DNA of 64,000 bases from an uncultured Raoultella sp. (GCA_900759445.1 CAAEVH010000037.1:1-64000), one strand, 5' to 3'; shown: positions 1 through 10,106, counted from the first letter of the stretch. Numbers and translations: made by a program. Notes: a model not told the origin generated them from the letters alone.

Positions 1-59
1 GGTAGAGCAGTTGACTTTTAATCAATTGGTCGCAGGTTCGAATCCTGCACGACCCACCA
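1..59 (+). tRNA. lysT-like: tRNA-Lys (TTT anticodon), 5' end cut by window
   Basis: The window opens inside a tRNA. The anticodon arm with loop CTTTTAA places a TTT anticodon at 17-19. A T arm with GCAGGTTCGAATCCTGC and an acceptor 3' strand ending in encoded CCA at 57-59 follow. It matches enterobacterial tRNA-Lys, which sits upstream of nadA in this group. The acceptor 5' strand and D arm lie before base 1. Confidence 0.95.
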
Positions 60-63
60 ATGT

Positions 64-90
64 AAAAAGGCGCCCTAAAGGCGCCTTTTT
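64..90 (+). terminator. Rho-independent terminator of the tRNA operon
   Basis: A GGCGCC / GGCGCC stem flanked by a run of A and followed by five T directly follows the tRNA-Lys CCA end. It is the expected end of the tRNA transcript. Confidence 0.8.
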
Positions 91-110
91 GCTATGCGCA
101 GAATGTAACG

Positions 111-236
111 ATTCGAACCTGCGGCAGGTTCGAGTCGAGCAAAGCGAGACAACGGAGCCGCTCGCGGCGACGGCCCGAAGGGCGAGCAAAGCGAGTCATC
201 CTGCACGACCCACCAATGTAAAAGGGCGCCTTTTTG
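111..236 (+). repeat. tRNA-Lys 3'-end repeat with a 64-bp insert in the T loop
   Basis: After the tRNA there is an inverted copy of its T arm (111-122) and then a direct copy GCAGGTTCGA (124-133). A 64-bp GC-rich insert (134-197) follows. The rest of the T arm plus acceptor and CCA (198-215) and a degenerate copy of the downstream terminator (219-236) complete it. The insert contains GAGCAAAGCGAG twice. This is not a functional tRNA because no anticodon or D arm is present. It resembles the tRNA-3'-end repeats that trail some enterobacterial tRNA operons, for instance rtT of tyrT; the relationship is inferred. Confidence 0.6.
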
Positions 237-239
237 CTA

Positions 240-423
240 TCTGTTGTTTTTCCTCCATAAATATTAATCCCCTTTTTTTGCCTTCAGACGACAATAAATT
301 CCACACGACATTTTCTGTACAATCCGCTATCTTGTTTAGCATATAAAACATCATGACCGCCGCTATGCCGTCTGAAGGCATATTAACGGTATTTGAGTTA
401 AGCCAGTAAAACGAGATTGCAAG
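240..423. other. nadA leader and promoter region
   Basis: Non-coding AT-rich stretch between the tRNA repeat and nadA. It contains a NadR-type operator (separate entry) about 75 bp before the nadA start. I see no convincing small gene. Confidence 0.6.
333..350 (+). promoter_or_regulatory. NadR operator upstream of nadA
   Basis: TGTTTA, six bases, then AAAACA: one mismatch from the NadR consensus TGTTTA-N6-TAAACA. NadR represses nadA-pnuC when NAD is plentiful in enterobacteria, and the position just before nadA fits. Confidence 0.75.
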
Positions 424-1467
424 ATGAGCGTAATGTTTGACCCTGAAACGGCGATTTATCCTTTCCCGCCGAAACCATTGCCATTAAGTCGCGATGAAAA
501 GCACTTTTACCGTGAAAAGATTAAACGTCTGCTGCGCGAGCGCGATGCGGTGATGGTGGCTCATTACTATACCGACCCTGAAATTCAGCAACTGGCCGAA
601 GAGACCGGCGGCTGTATCGCTGATTCTCTGGAAATGGCTCGTTTCGGCGCCCGCCATTCCGCTTCGACGTTACTGGTGGCCGGAGTACGCTTCATGGGGG
701 AAACGGCAAAAATTCTCAGTCCGGAGAAGACCATCCTGATGCCAACGCTGAATGCCGAGTGCTCTCTGGATCTGGGCTGCCCGATTGAGGAGTTTAATGC
801 GTTTTGCGATGCCCACCCGGATCGTACCGTCGTCGTTTATGCCAACACCTCAGCGGCGGTCAAAGCGCGCGCCGATTGGGTTGTGACCTCCAGTATTGCC
901 GTTGAGCTTATTGAGCATCTCGACAGCCTCGGGGAAAAAATTCTCTGGGCACCCGACCGTCACTTAGGCCGGTACGTACAGCGGCAAACCGGCGCAGATG
1001 TTTTGTGCTGGCAGGGCGCCTGTATTGTCCACGATGAGTTTAAAACCCAGGCGTTAACGCGGATGAAAGCTCTCTATCCCGATGCCGCCATTCTGGTGCA
1101 TCCTGAATCACCGCAGTCCATTGTAGATATGGCGGATGCGGTAGGGTCTACCAGCCAGCTGATTGCTGCGGCTAAAACGCTCCCGGCGCGTCAGCTCATT
1201 GTCGCCACCGATCGCGGGATCTTCTACAAAATGCAGCAGGCGGTACCGGAAAAAGAGCTGCTGGAAGCACCGACGGCGGGAGAGGGGGCAACCTGTCGTA
1301 GCTGTGCCCACTGCCCGTGGATGGCGATGAACGGCCTGCAAGCGATTGCAGAGGGACTGGAAAACGGTGGATCCGAACACGAAATTAAGGTCGATGCGCA
1401 GCTGCGTACCGGCGCATTAGTCCCGCTGAACAGAATGCTGGATTTTGCGGCTACACTTCGGGGATAG
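424..1467 (+). CDS. nadA: quinolinate synthase NadA
   Basis: Condenses iminoaspartate (from NadB) with dihydroxyacetone phosphate to quinolinate, the second step of de novo NAD synthesis in the cytoplasm. The 347-residue length matches E. coli NadA. A CRSCAHC cluster lies near residues 291-297, and further cysteines at about 113 and 200 supply ligands for the oxygen-sensitive 4Fe-4S cluster. The motif [10 protein letters not shown] near residue 43 is typical of the family. It is first in an operon with pnuC (36-bp gap) under a NadR box, so synthesis and salvage of the pyridine ring are co-controlled. The start is set by family alignment. Confidence 0.97.
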   Translation: MSVMFDPETAIYPFPPKPLPLSRDEKHFYREKIKRLLRERDAVMVAHYYTDPEIQQLAEETGGCIADSLEMARFGARHSASTLLVAGVRFMGETAKILSPEKTILMPTLNAECSLDLGCPIEEFNAFCDAHPDRTVVVYANTSAAVKARADWVVTSSIAVELIEHLDSLGEKILWAPDRHLGRYVQRQTGADVLCWQGACIVHDEFKTQALTRMKALYPDAAILVHPESPQSIVDMADAVGSTSQLIAAAKTLPARQLIVATDRGIFYKMQQAVPEKELLEAPTAGEGATCRSCAHCPWMAMNGLQAIAEGLENGGSEHEIKVDAQLRTGALVPLNRMLDFAATLRG

Positions 1468-1503
1468 TGGTTAATTACGCAATCAATACAGTGCGGGGAA
1501 AAT

Positions 1504-2223
1504 ATGGATTTTTTTAGTACGCAGAATATCCTGGTGCATATACCCATCGGTGCCGGCGGATACGACTTATCATGGATCGAGGCGGTCGGCACGCTTGCCG
1601 GGCTGCTGTGTATCTGGCTGGCAAGTCTGGAAAAGATCAGCAACTATGCGTTTGGGCTGGTCAACGTCACCTTATTTGCCATTATTTTCTTTCAGATTCA
1701 GCTCTATGCCAGCCTGCTGCTGCAGGTCTTTTTCTTTGCCGCCAACGTTTATGGCTGGTACGCCTGGTCCCGGCAAACCAGCAGCCATGAAGCCGAACTG
1801 CGTATTCGGTGGTTGCCATTGCCGAAGGCGCTGGGCTGGCTGACGGCTTGTATTGTGGCAATTGCGCTGATGACGGTCTTCATTAATCCGGTCTTCGCCT
1901 TCCTGACGCGGATCGCGGTCACGCTGATGCAGAGCCTGGGACTGCGGGTGACGATGCCGGAACTGCAGCCGGATGCCTTCCCGTTCTGGGACTCCTGCAT
2001 GATGGTGCTGTCGATCGCCGCCATGATTCTGATGACCCGCAAATATGTCGAAAACTGGCTGCTTTGGGTGATCATCAACGTCATCAGCGTGGTGATTTTT
2101 GCCCTTCAGGGAGTCTATGCGATGTCGCTGGAATATCTGCTTTTGACCTTTATTGCTCTTAACGGCAGTCGGATGTGGATCAACAGCGCGCGTGAGCGAG
2201 GTTCTCACGCGTTTTCTCGCTAA
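1504..2223 (+). CDS. pnuC: nicotinamide riboside transporter PnuC
   Basis: Inner-membrane facilitator for nicotinamide riboside, with uptake driven by phosphorylation inside by NadR. The 239-residue protein has about seven hydrophobic helices, and the family signature W(E)[14 protein letters not shown] lies near residues 23-38. An aromatic-rich NVYGWYAW segment lies near 80. The gene follows nadA in the same NadR-controlled operon. Its stop codon overlaps the end of the convergent zitB by four bases, so the two 3' ends share sequence and no separate terminator fits between them. Confidence 0.96.
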   Translation: MDFFSTQNILVHIPIGAGGYDLSWIEAVGTLAGLLCIWLASLEKISNYAFGLVNVTLFAIIFFQIQLYASLLLQVFFFAANVYGWYAWSRQTSSHEAELRIRWLPLPKALGWLTACIVAIALMTVFINPVFAFLTRIAVTLMQSLGLRVTMPELQPDAFPFWDSCMMVLSIAAMILMTRKYVENWLLWVIINVISVVIFALQGVYAMSLEYLLLTFIALNGSRMWINSARERGSHAFSR

Positions 2224-3158
2224 TGGTGGTGATGATGGTCGTGCCCGGCGTGCGTCATGTTGAGACGGCATTCCGGGCCGTTACAGGGCTGGTACTCCAT
2301 CTGCACGGTCACATGCCCGATATTATATTTATGCTGTAAAAAGGCCTGGATGCGATTCAGCAAGGCATCGTGATCGTGCGGCGGGACAACCTGAACATGC
2401 AGCGTCATGACCGTTTTTTCGCCAACCAGCCAGACGTGGACGTGATGCACGTCGCGGACTTCCGCCACCGAACGGCGTAAATCGCGCTTTAACCCCTCGA
2501 CATCTAACGACCGCGGCGCTCCTTCCAACAGTTCGTTCAAACTTTCCTGCAACAGCCGCCAGGCGCTACGCAGTACCAGACATGAAACCAGCACCGACAA
2601 AATCGGGTCAATTGGCGTCCAGCCGGTGGTGAGAATCACGATAGCGGCAATGATCGCCCCGACCGAACCCAGCAGGTCGCCCAGAACGTGTAAGGCGGCC
2701 GCGCGGACGTTAAGATTGCTTGCTTCACTGCCGCGGTGCAGGATCCAGAATGCCAGTATGTTCGCCAGTAGCCCGGCAACGGCAATCACCATCATTGTGG
2801 TACCGGCAACGGGCTGAGGATGGTTAAAGCGTTGAATCGCTTCCCAGACAATCAGAATCGTGATGACAACCAGCGCAATAGCGTTGACGAAGGCCGCCAG
2901 GGTGGTCAGGCGCAGCCAGCCGAACGTGTGGCGGGTGTTGGGGGGACGGCTGGCGAAGCGGACCGCGAGTAGAGCGAATAACAGAGCGGCTGAATCGGTG
3001 AGCATGTGACCGGCATCAGCCAGCAGGGCCAGCGAGCCTGAAACGACGCCGCCGATGGCTTCAACAAGCATAAAGCCGGCGGTGACGATAAAAGCCTGCA
3101 ACAGGCGCTTTTCGTTACCGCGATCGGTGGTTTCTGACGGAGTGTGAGCATGGGCCAT
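2220..3158 (-). CDS. zitB: zinc transporter ZitB (cation diffusion facilitator)
   Basis: Proton-driven efflux of Zn2+ (and Cd2+) across the inner membrane. The 312-residue CDF protein has six helices. The metal-site motif HMLTD lies near residue 50 and HVLGD near 155. A cytoplasmic ferredoxin-like C-terminal domain ends in a histidine-rich tail ([10 protein letters not shown]), a common zinc-binding feature of ZitB. It is transcribed against pnuC, and its stop overlaps that gene's last codon. In E. coli K-12 ybgS lies between zitB and aroG; no ybgS is visible here. Confidence 0.96.
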   Translation of the reverse strand: MAHAHTPSETTDRGNEKRLLQAFIVTAGFMLVEAIGGVVSGSLALLADAGHMLTDSAALLFALLAVRFASRPPNTRHTFGWLRLTTLAAFVNAIALVVITILIVWEAIQRFNHPQPVAGTTMMVIAVAGLLANILAFWILHRGSEASNLNVRAAALHVLGDLLGSVGAIIAAIVILTTGWTPIDPILSVLVSCLVLRSAWRLLQESLNELLEGAPRSLDVEGLKRDLRRSVAEVRDVHHVHVWLVGEKTVMTLHVQVVPPHDHDALLNRIQAFLQHKYNIGHVTVQMEYQPCNGPECRLNMTHAGHDHHHHH

Positions 3159-3566
3159 TACAGAATCCTGTCATTATTTTATCAATTAGTCTCTGACCTT
3201 ATTACAGATTAACCACAATCGGGCGTCTGTTCCATTAGCCAATGTCGATAGGGCAAGGTGCTGCGGCATTTATCTTCAACAAGCCGCAAATGAGGCAACA
3301 ATAGGGTGAAAACGCGGGGAGGTGGAGTAATGTCGAGCTATTTCCCTTTTATGGCGATACATAATATTTATATATGATTGATTTGTAGGTTTTATAACTA
3401 TTCTTGAGGCTTTATTTTTTACTATTCTTATGGTTTGTATTGTTTTTATCTATTTAATCAGTGAATTACCCTTGCGACTGTAAAAGTCTGTTTACACTTT
3501 TCTGACGGCGAGTTAGATTGAAAGCATTGCACACAATTGATTAAGTATGGCAACGCTGGAAAGAAA
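3159..3566. other. zitB-aroG divergent intergenic region
   Basis: This 408-bp stretch lies between divergent zitB and aroG. The part near 3350-3470 is AT-rich for the host and the aroG promoter with its TyrR box sits at the right end. No open frame resembling YbgS, which occupies this gap in E. coli, is seen on either strand. Confidence 0.6.
3479..3496 (+). promoter_or_regulatory. TyrR box of aroG
   Basis: TGTAAA-N6-TTTACA, a perfect match to the strong TyrR box consensus. It lies about 70 bp before the aroG start. TyrR with phenylalanine represses aroG in E. coli through a single box in this position. Confidence 0.85.
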
Positions 3567-4619
3567 ATGAATTATCAGAACGACGATTTACGTATTAAAG
3601 AGATCAACGAATTATTACCTCCCGTTGCACTCCTGGAAAAGTTCCCCGCGACCGAAAATGCTGCTAACACCGTGGCGCACGCTCGTAAAGCGATCCATCA
3701 GATCCTTAAAGGCAACGACGATCGTCTGCTGGTGGTGATTGGCCCGTGTTCTATCCACGATCCTGCCGCAGCGAAAGAGTATGCTGAGCGCCTGCTGACG
3801 CTTCGTGAAGAGCTGAAGGGCGAGCTGGAAGTGGTGATGCGCGTTTACTTTGAAAAACCGCGTACCACCGTTGGCTGGAAGGGGTTAATCAACGACCCGC
3901 ATATGGATAACAGCTTCCGCATCAACGACGGCCTGCGCATTGCGCGTAAGCTGCTGCTGGAGATTAACGACAGCGGGCTGCCTGCGGCGGGTGAATTCCT
4001 TGATATGATCACCCCGCAGTACGTTGCTGACCTGATGAGCTGGGGCGCCATCGGCGCGCGCACCACCGAATCCCAGGTGCATCGCGAGCTTTCATCTGGC
4101 CTTTCTTGTCCGGTAGGTTTTAAAAACGGGACCGACGGGACAATAAAAGTGGCTATTGACGCGATCAACGCCGCTGGCGCACCGCACTGCTTCCTGTCAG
4201 TGACCAAATGGGGCCATTCGGCGATTGTGAATACCAGCGGCAACAGCGACTGTCATATCATTCTGCGCGGTGGCAAAGAGCCGAACTACAGTGCGAAGCA
4301 CGTTGCTGAAGTGAAGGTTGGGCTGGCGAAAGCGGGCCTGCCGGCGCAGATCATGATTGATTTCAGCCACGCAAATTCCAGCAAGCAGTTTAAAAAACAG
4401 ATGGAAGTGGGTGCCGATGTTTGCCGGCAGATTGCCAGCGGCGAGCAGGCGATTATGGGCGTGATGATTGAAAGCCATCTGGTGGAGGGTAGCCAGAGTC
4501 TGGAGAGCGGCGTGCCGCTGGCCTATGGCAAAAGCATCACCGATGCCTGTATCGGCTGGGAAGATACCGATACCATCCTGCGCCAGCTGGCGGATGCGGT
4601 AAAAGCCCGTCGCGGTTAA
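3567..4619 (+). CDS. aroG: phenylalanine-sensitive DAHP synthase AroG
   Basis: Condenses phosphoenolpyruvate and erythrose-4-phosphate to DAHP, the first step of the shikimate pathway. The isozyme is feedback-inhibited by phenylalanine. The start at 3567 (MNYQNDDLR) gives 350 residues, the exact E. coli length; an upstream TTG would add ten unrelated residues. Type I motifs are present: VVIGPCSIHD near residue 60, a KPRT loop near 95, and metal ligands including the C of GPCS and the H of DFSHANS. Upstream control is by the TyrR box. It converges on gpmA across a bidirectional terminator. Confidence 0.97.
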   Translation: MNYQNDDLRIKEINELLPPVALLEKFPATENAANTVAHARKAIHQILKGNDDRLLVVIGPCSIHDPAAAKEYAERLLTLREELKGELEVVMRVYFEKPRTTVGWKGLINDPHMDNSFRINDGLRIARKLLLEINDSGLPAAGEFLDMITPQYVADLMSWGAIGARTTESQVHRELSSGLSCPVGFKNGTDGTIKVAIDAINAAGAPHCFLSVTKWGHSAIVNTSGNSDCHIILRGGKEPNYSAKHVAEVKVGLAKAGLPAQIMIDFSHANSSKQFKKQMEVGADVCRQIASGEQAIMGVMIESHLVEGSQSLESGVPLAYGKSITDACIGWEDTDTILRQLADAVKARRG

Positions 4620-4669
4620 TCCGCAGCCTGGCCCGGCAGAGCGTCGCGACGCCGGGATTCAGAGCCAAT

Positions 4670-4700
4670 AAAAAAGCGTGGACGAATCCACGCTTTTTTT
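4670..4700. terminator. Bidirectional terminator between aroG and gpmA
   Basis: Stem GCGTGGA / TCCACGC with a CGAA loop, six A on one side and seven T on the other. It can stop both the rightward aroG and the leftward gpmA transcripts. Confidence 0.85.
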
Positions 4701-4714
4701 ATGGCTGGCGAAAA

Positions 4715-5467
4715 TTATTTCGCTTTACCCTGGTTTGCTACCGCGGCGGCTTTTGCGGCGATTTCATCTGCATTGCCCAGATAGTAGTGTTTGATCGGTT
4801 TGAAGTTTTCGTCGAACTCATAAACCAGCGGTACGCCGGTCGGGATGTTCAGTTCAAGGATTTCGTCTTCGCCCATATTGTCCAGGTACTTCACCAGTGC
4901 ACGCAGGGAGTTACCGTGAGCGGCAATAATCACGCGCTCACCGCTTTTCAGACGCGGCAGAATAGTTTCGTTCCAGTAAGGCACAACGCGCTCGATGGTC
5001 AGCGCCAGGCTTTCGGTAACCGGCAGCTCTTTATCGGTCAGTTTTGCATAACGCGGATCGTGGCCCGGGTAGCGCTCGTCGTCTTTGGTCAGCTCCGGCG
5101 GAGTAATAGCAAAGCCACGGCGCCACTGTTTAACCTGCTCATCGCCGTACTTCTCAGCGGTTTCAGCTTTGTTCAGACCCTGCAATGCCCCGTAGTGACG
5201 CTCGTTCAGTTTCCAGGATTTCTCAACCGGCAGCCAGGCCTGATCCAGTTCATCCAGGACGTTCCACAGAGTATGGATGGCACGTTTCAGCACAGAGGTA
5301 TAAGCAAAATCGAAGCTGAAGCCTTCGTCTTTCAGCAGTTTGCCTGCCGCTTTTGCTTCACCTACGCCTTTCTCGGACAGATCGACGTCGTACCAACCGG
5401 TGAAACGGTTTTCATTGTTCCATTGGCTTTCGCCATGACGGACCAGTACCAGCTTAGTTACAGCCAT
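4715..5467 (-). CDS. gpmA: 2,3-bisphosphoglycerate-dependent phosphoglycerate mutase
   Basis: Interconverts 3- and 2-phosphoglycerate in glycolysis and gluconeogenesis through a phosphohistidine. The [12 protein letters not shown] motif holds the catalytic histidine near residue 11. The second histidine lies in [10 protein letters not shown] near 184. Starting at MAVTKLV (5467) gives 250 residues as in E. coli, preceded by a GGAGT ribosome site; the longer frame adds twelve unrelated residues. A Fur-like box lies about 30 bp upstream, in line with reported iron control of gpmA in E. coli. Confidence 0.97.
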   Translation of the reverse strand: MAVTKLVLVRHGESQWNNENRFTGWYDVDLSEKGVGEAKAAGKLLKDEGFSFDFAYTSVLKRAIHTLWNVLDELDQAWLPVEKSWKLNERHYGALQGLNKAETAEKYGDEQVKQWRRGFAITPPELTKDDERYPGHDPRYAKLTDKELPVTESLALTIERVVPYWNETILPRLKSGERVIIAAHGNSLRALVKYLDNMGEDEILELNIPTGVPLVYEFDENFKPIKHYYLGNADEIAAKAAAVANQGKAK

Positions 5468-5494
5468 ACACTTACTCCTCAAGCTTTGTTTGAA

Positions 5495-5513
5495 TGATAA
5501 CAATTCTCATTAT
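5495..5513 (-). promoter_or_regulatory. Fur-like box upstream of gpmA
   Basis: Taken one base to the right (5496-5514), the sequence agrees with the GATAATGATAATCATTATC Fur consensus at 14 of 19 positions by hand count. It lies just upstream of gpmA, which is a known Fur target in E. coli. Confidence 0.6.
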
Positions 5514-5642
5514 ATTGCCGCAATTTGAGTCACGGCAACGCTTATCCCTAACCATAGCGAAAATAGTGGCTCAGTGTAAGATGCTTGTAAATCGGCGGTT
5601 ATATTTTTGTCTGTAAGTGGCGTAATTTGCAGCAAAATGACG

Positions 5643-5667
5643 AAAAAAAGCCCTCCGTCAGGAGGGC
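5643..5667 (-). terminator. Terminator of the gal operon
   Basis: On the minus strand a GCCCTCC / GGAGGGC stem with a four-base loop is followed by seven T. It lies just past the galM stop. Confidence 0.85.
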
Positions 5668-5674
5668 CGGGGGC

Positions 5675-6718
5675 TTATCGGGCAATAAACTGATATTCCG
5701 TCAGACTGACGTACTCCTCGCCCGGGCGCAATATGCAGTCGGGCTGGGGCCATTCCGGGTGATTTGGTGAGTCCGGCAGAAATTCACTCTCCAGCGCCAG
5801 ACCCTGCCAGTCGGCGTACGGCTGTTCCGTACGCGACGGTGTACCGCCCAGGTAGTTACCAGAATAAAACTGCAGGGCAGGGGCGGAGGTATACACCGCC
5901 ATCTGCAGTTGACCATCCTGAGACCAGACATGGGCCGCCGCCTTGCGGGCATCGCCTTTTGCCTGTAGCAGGAAAGCATGATCATACCCTTTTACTTTCT
6001 GCTGATCGGCATCGCGAAGAAAATCGACCGCTACGGTTTTCGGCGTGCGGAAATCGAAGCTGGTCCGGGTGACGTCCTGTAATTCGCCGCCCGGAATACC
6101 GTCGCTCTCCACCGGCAGGTAGCTGTCGGCGAAAATTTGCAGCTGGTGGTTGCGGACGTCCGTCTGCCCACCGTCCAGGTTGAAGTAGACGTGGTTGGTC
6201 AGGTTGACCGGACAGGGCCTGTCAACCGTCGCACGATACTCGATAGCGATGCGGTTATCTTCAGTAAGACGGTAGTGCGCCGTGGCTTTCAGGTTGCCGG
6301 GAAAACCCTGGTCGCCGTCATCGGAAGCGAGGGCAAACAGCGCCTGATGTTCGTCGGCGCTAACTATCTGCCAGCGACGTTTGTCGAAACCGTCTGGCCC
6401 GCCGTGCAGCTGATGACCGGCTTCGTTAGAAGGGGTCAGTTGGACCGTCTGGCCATCCAGAGTAAACCGGCTGTTGGCGATACGGTTGGCATAGCGGCCT
6501 ACGGAGGCGCCGAGATAGGCCGCCTGGCGGGTATAGTTTTCCGGCGCCGCGCAACCGAGCAGCGCTTCGCGTGCTTCGCCGTTGGCCAGCGGGACCTGGG
6601 CAGATAATAGCGTCGCGCCCCAGTCCATCAGCGTAACCACCATCCCGGCATTATTCCGCAGGGTGATCAGGTTCCACGGCTGGCCGTCCGGCGCCAGGTC
6701 TGTCGTTTGGTTTAGCAC
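5675..6718 (-). CDS. galM: aldose 1-epimerase (galactose mutarotase) GalM
   Basis: Interconverts alpha and beta anomers of D-galactose so that GalK can use it. The GTG at 6718 gives 347 residues beginning [15 protein letters not shown], which aligns with E. coli GalM (346). This start overlaps the galK stop by seven bases, as expected for coupling; an ATG 27 bases upstream is possible but less likely. Motifs NRIANSRF near 80 and the catalytic His region TNHVYFNL near 175 are present, with a Glu in [13 protein letters not shown] near 310. Last gene of galETKM. Confidence 0.95.
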   Translation of the reverse strand: MLNQTTDLAPDGQPWNLITLRNNAGMVVTLMDWGATLLSAQVPLANGEAREALLGCAAPENYTRQAAYLGASVGRYANRIANSRFTLDGQTVQLTPSNEAGHQLHGGPDGFDKRRWQIVSADEHQALFALASDDGDQGFPGNLKATAHYRLTEDNRIAIEYRATVDRPCPVNLTNHVYFNLDGGQTDVRNHQLQIFADSYLPVESDGIPGGELQDVTRTSFDFRTPKTVAVDFLRDADQQKVKGYDHAFLLQAKGDARKAAAHVWSQDGQLQMAVYTSAPALQFYSGNYLGGTPSRTEQPYADWQGLALESEFLPDSPNHPEWPQPDCILRPGEEYVSLTEYQFIAR

Positions 6719-7860
6719 TGGCCGGCCCCCTGTGACGGTTTGCAAACGTAGAAGGTCTCTTTAATGCCGGTTTTCGCTTCATACTGCTGCGCGACGGCTT
6801 GCTTAACGGGATCTACGCACTCTTCCGGCACCAGCGCCACGACGCAACCGCCAAATCCGCCGCCGGTCATGCGTACGCCGCCTTTATCGCCGATGGTGGC
6901 TTTGACGATCTCCACCAGCGTGTCAATTTGCGGAACGGTAATTTCAAAATCATCGCGCATCGAGGCATGGGATTCCGCCATCAGTTCACCCATACGCTTC
7001 AGGTCGCCTTTTTCCAGCGCGGTGGCGGCTTCGAGGGTACGTGCATTTTCGGTCAGGACATGGCGGACGCGTTTCGCAACCACCGGATCCAGCTCATGGG
7101 CAACGGCATTGAACTCGGCGATTTTGACATCGCGCAGCGCAGGCTGTTGGAAGAAACGTGCGCCGGTCTCGCACTGTTCGCGACGGGTGTTGTACTCGCT
7201 GCCGACCAGAGTACGTTTAAAATTACTGTTGATGATCACCACCGCGACGCCTTTTGGCATGGAGACGGCCTTGGTTCCTAATGTGCGGCAGTCAAGCAGC
7301 AGCGCGTGATCTTTCTTACCCAGCGCTGAGATAAGCTGGTCCATGATGCCGCAGTTACAGCCGACGAACTGGTTCTCCGCTTCCTGGCCATTAAGGGCAA
7401 TTTGCGCCCCGTCCAGCGGCAGATGGTACAGCTGCTGGAACACGGTTCCGACGGCCACTTCCAGCGAAGCGGAAGAGCTTAAACCCGCCCCCTGCGGTAC
7501 GTTACCGCTGATCACCAGATCGGCGCCGCCAAAATGGTTATTGCGCTTCTGCAGGTGTTTCACCACGCCGCGAACGTAGTTTGACCACTGCTGGGTCTCG
7601 TGGCTGACAATCGGCTTATCAAGGGAGAACTCGTCGCTCTGATTGTCATAATCGGCGGCAATCACCCGGACAATACGGTCCGTGCGCGGCGCGCAGCTGA
7701 TCACCGTCTGATAATCAATTGCGCAGGGCAGCACGAAGCCGTCGTTATAGTCGGTGTGTTCGCCGATCAGATTGACGCGGCCCGGTGCCTGAATAACGTG
7801 GGTGGCAGGGTAGCCGAACTTTTCAGCAAACAGGGTTTGGGTTTTCTCTTTCAGACTCAT
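6712..7860 (-). CDS. galK: galactokinase GalK
   Basis: ATP-dependent phosphorylation of alpha-D-galactose to galactose-1-phosphate. The 382-residue length is identical to E. coli. GHMP-kinase motifs are visible: the galactose signature [19 protein letters not shown] near residue 27, the phosphate loop [11 protein letters not shown] near 124, and [11 protein letters not shown] near 335. It lies two bases after galT and overlaps galM, so the operon is tightly coupled. Confidence 0.97.
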   Translation of the reverse strand: MSLKEKTQTLFAEKFGYPATHVIQAPGRVNLIGEHTDYNDGFVLPCAIDYQTVISCAPRTDRIVRVIAADYDNQSDEFSLDKPIVSHETQQWSNYVRGVVKHLQKRNNHFGGADLVISGNVPQGAGLSSSASLEVAVGTVFQQLYHLPLDGAQIALNGQEAENQFVGCNCGIMDQLISALGKKDHALLLDCRTLGTKAVSMPKGVAVVIINSNFKRTLVGSEYNTRREQCETGARFFQQPALRDVKIAEFNAVAHELDPVVAKRVRHVLTENARTLEAATALEKGDLKRMGELMAESHASMRDDFEITVPQIDTLVEIVKATIGDKGGVRMTGGGFGGCVVALVPEECVDPVKQAVAQQYEAKTGIKETFYVCKPSQGAGQC

Positions 7861-7862
7861 TG

Positions 7863-8909
7863 TTATTCTCCGGATTCGCGAAAATGGACGTCGCTCACTG
7901 CCCGCAGGCGTTCGGCGGCTTGTTCGGCCGTCAAATCGCGCTGAGTTTCAGCCAGCATTTCGTAGCCGACCATAAATTTACGCACCGTCGCCGAGCGCAG
8001 CAGCGGCGGATAAAAGTGAGCGTGTAGCTGCCAGTGATTATTCTCGTGGTTATTAAACGGTGCTCCGTGCCAGCCCATGGAATAAGGGAATGAGCACTGG
8101 AACAGGTTGTCGTAACGGCTGGTCAGCTTTTTCAGCGCCAGCGCAAGGTCGCTACGCTGGGCTGCGGTTAAATCGGTAAGGCGCTGAATGTGTGCTTTCG
8201 GCAGCAGCAGCGTCTCAAAAGGCCAGGCCGCCCAGTAAGGTACGACGGCCAGCCAATGTTCAGTCTCGACGACCGTCCGGCTACCGTCGGCTAATTCGCG
8301 CTGAACGTAATCCACCAGCATCGGCGAACCCTCAGCGGCGAAATACTCTTTTTGCAAACGATCTTCGCGTTCCGCCTCATTCGGCAGGAAGCTGTTGGCC
8401 CAGACCTGGCCGTGCGGGTGCGGGTTGGAGCAGCCCATCGCCGCGCCTTTATTCTCAAACACCTGCACCCACGGATACGTTTGGCCCAGCTCCGCCGTCT
8501 GTTCCTGCCACGTATTAACCACGCCTTCCAGCGCTTCAACGCTCAGCTCAGGCAGCGTTTTGCTGTGATCCGGCGAGAAGCAGATGACCCGGCTGGTGCC
8601 GCGCGCGCTTTGACAGCGCATCAGCGGATCGTCGCTATTCGGGGCATCGGGGGTGTCGGTCATCAATGCCGCAAAGTCATTGGTAAACACGTAGGTACCG
8701 GTGTAGTTCGGGTTCGTGTCGCCGGTGACGCGGGTGTTACCCGGACACAGAAAACAATCCGCATCGTGCGCCGGCAAGGTTGATTTTGCCGGCGTTTCCT
8801 GCGCCCCTTGCCAGGGGCGCTTGGCGCGATGCGGTGATACCAGAATCCACTGCCCGGTTAACGGGTTATAACGACGATGCGGATGGTCGACGGGGTTAAA
8901 TACGGTCAT
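7863..8909 (-). CDS. galT: galactose-1-phosphate uridylyltransferase GalT
   Basis: Transfers UMP from UDP-glucose to galactose-1-phosphate through a uridylyl-histidine. At 348 residues it equals the E. coli enzyme. The active-site HPHGQ motif lies near residue 164, and zinc ligands C52-x2-C55 lie in DCFLCPG. Second gene of the operon, nine bases after galE. Confidence 0.97.
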   Translation of the reverse strand: MTVFNPVDHPHRRYNPLTGQWILVSPHRAKRPWQGAQETPAKSTLPAHDADCFLCPGNTRVTGDTNPNYTGTYVFTNDFAALMTDTPDAPNSDDPLMRCQSARGTSRVICFSPDHSKTLPELSVEALEGVVNTWQEQTAELGQTYPWVQVFENKGAAMGCSNPHPHGQVWANSFLPNEAEREDRLQKEYFAAEGSPMLVDYVQRELADGSRTVVETEHWLAVVPYWAAWPFETLLLPKAHIQRLTDLTAAQRSDLALALKKLTSRYDNLFQCSFPYSMGWHGAPFNNHENNHWQLHAHFYPPLLRSATVRKFMVGYEMLAETQRDLTAEQAAERLRAVSDVHFRESGE

Positions 8910-8918
8910 GACGGTTCC

Positions 8919-9935
8919 TTAGTCTGGGTAACCCTGCGGATGACGGGACTGCCAGTGCCAGGTGTCCTGCGCCATCTCGTCAAGGTCGCGCGTAACGCGC
9001 CAGTTCAGCTCGCGGTCGGCCTTTTCGGCATCCGCCCAGTAGGCCGGGAGGTCGCCATCGCGGCGCGGCGCGAAGTGGTAATTAACAGGTTTGCCGCAGG
9101 CTTTACTGAAGGCATTGATCACGTCGAGGACGCTGCTGCCGACGCCTGCGCCGAGGTTATAAATGTGTACGCCTTCGCGGCCCGCCAGTTTTTCCATCGC
9201 CGCAACGTGGCCATCGGCGAGGTCCATGACGTGGATATAGTCGCGTACGCCGGTACCGTCAGGGGTCGGATAATCATTGCCGAAAACGGCCAGCGATTCG
9301 CGACGACCCACGGCCACCTGCGCGATATAAGGCATCAGGTTGTTCGGGATACCCTGCGGATCTTCGCCCATGTCGCCTGATGGATGCGCGCCGACCGGGT
9401 TGAAGTAACGCAGCAGCGCAATGCTCCAGTCCGGCTGGGCTTTTTGCAGGTCGGTCAGGATTTGCTCGACCATCAGCTTGCTTTTGCCATACGGGCTCTG
9501 CGGCGTGCCGGTCGGGAAGCTTTCGACATAAGGGATCTTCGGCTGATCGCCGTAGACGGTCGCGGAGGAGCTAAAAATAAAGTTCTTCACGCCAGCGGCG
9601 CGCATGGCGGAAACTAATTTAAGTGTACCGGTGACGTTATTGTCGTAGTATTCCAGCGGCCTGGCGACGGATTCGCCGACGGCTTTCAGGCCGGCAAAGT
9701 GGATCACCGCTTCAATAGCGTGATCGTGCAGAATTTCCGTCATCAGCGCTTCATTACGAATATCGCCTTCAACAAAGGTGGCCGTTTTCCCGCCGAGACG
9801 TTCAATGACCGGCAATACGCTGCGCTTACTGTTGCAGAGATTGTCGAGAATAATCACTTCATGTCCCTGCAGCAGCAGTTGAACGCAGGTATGACTTCCA
9901 ATGTAACCGCTACCACCTGTAACCAGTACTTTCAT
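8919..9935 (-). CDS. galE: UDP-glucose 4-epimerase GalE
   Basis: Interconverts UDP-galactose and UDP-glucose using tightly bound NAD+. The start at 9935 (MKVLVTGGSGYIG) yields 338 residues, the E. coli length; an upstream extension of 14 residues would cross the promoter. The Rossmann loop GGSGYIGSH lies at residues 7-15, the catalytic Ser near 124 and the YxxxK motif YGKSK near 149-153. The internal gal operator lies within its first codons. Confidence 0.97.
   Translation of the reverse strand: MKVLVTGGSGYIGSHTCVQLLLQGHEVIILDNLCNSKRSVLPVIERLGGKTATFVEGDIRNEALMTEILHDHAIEAVIHFAGLKAVGESVARPLEYYDNNVTGTLKLVSAMRAAGVKNFIFSSSATVYGDQPKIPYVESFPTGTPQSPYGKSKLMVEQILTDLQKAQPDWSIALLRYFNPVGAHPSGDMGEDPQGIPNNLMPYIAQVAVGRRESLAVFGNDYPTPDGTGVRDYIHVMDLADGHVAAMEKLAGREGVHIYNLGAGVGSSVLDVINAFSKACGKPVNYHFAPRRDGDLPAYWADAEKADRELNWRVTRDLDEMAQDTWHWQSRHPQGYPD
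9901..9916 (-). promoter_or_regulatory. gal internal operator O-I (GalR/GalS)
   Basis: On the minus strand GTGGTAGCGGTTACAT, the same sequence as the E. coli internal gal operator, sits inside early galE. Its centre is about 113 bp from the external operator, the spacing that supports GalR-HU looping. Confidence 0.9.
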
Positions 9936-9970
9936 GATTCGCTCCAATAGGCTTATCGTGTGTGATGAAG

Positions 9971-10029
9971 ATAGCATATCAAAGAAGTGTAAAGTGTGAC
10001 ACAGGCCAAATTGGTGGAATCGCTTACAC
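9971..10029 (-). promoter_or_regulatory. gal promoter with CRP site and external operator O-E
   Basis: 10014-10029 reads GTGGAATCGCTTACAC, a GalR/GalS operator. Next to it a CRP-like AAGTGTGACACAGG starts at about 9992. A TATGCTAT -10 element on the minus strand lies at 9971-9978. The layout copies the E. coli gal control region: CRP activates one promoter and GalR represses by looping to O-I. Confidence 0.85.
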
Positions 10030-10106
10030 TAAAAGACATAATGCGATATTTTTCCATTTTTATGTTTAAAAACAGATTGTTGATGGTCTTTGTGGTTATT
10101 TCTCTG

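Noticed and set aside
111..215. Second complete tRNA-Lys gene
   Set aside because: Only T arm and acceptor 3' strand are present, with an insert in the T loop and no anticodon or D arm.
1672..2271. Leftward frame of 199 codons opposite pnuC
   Set aside because: Composition is proline, arginine and glutamine rich without homology; pnuC on the other strand is unmistakable.
4787..5497. Long rightward reading frame (236 codons) opposite gpmA
   Set aside because: It is antisense to a clear gpmA gene, lacks any family resemblance and is produced by codon bias of the real gene.
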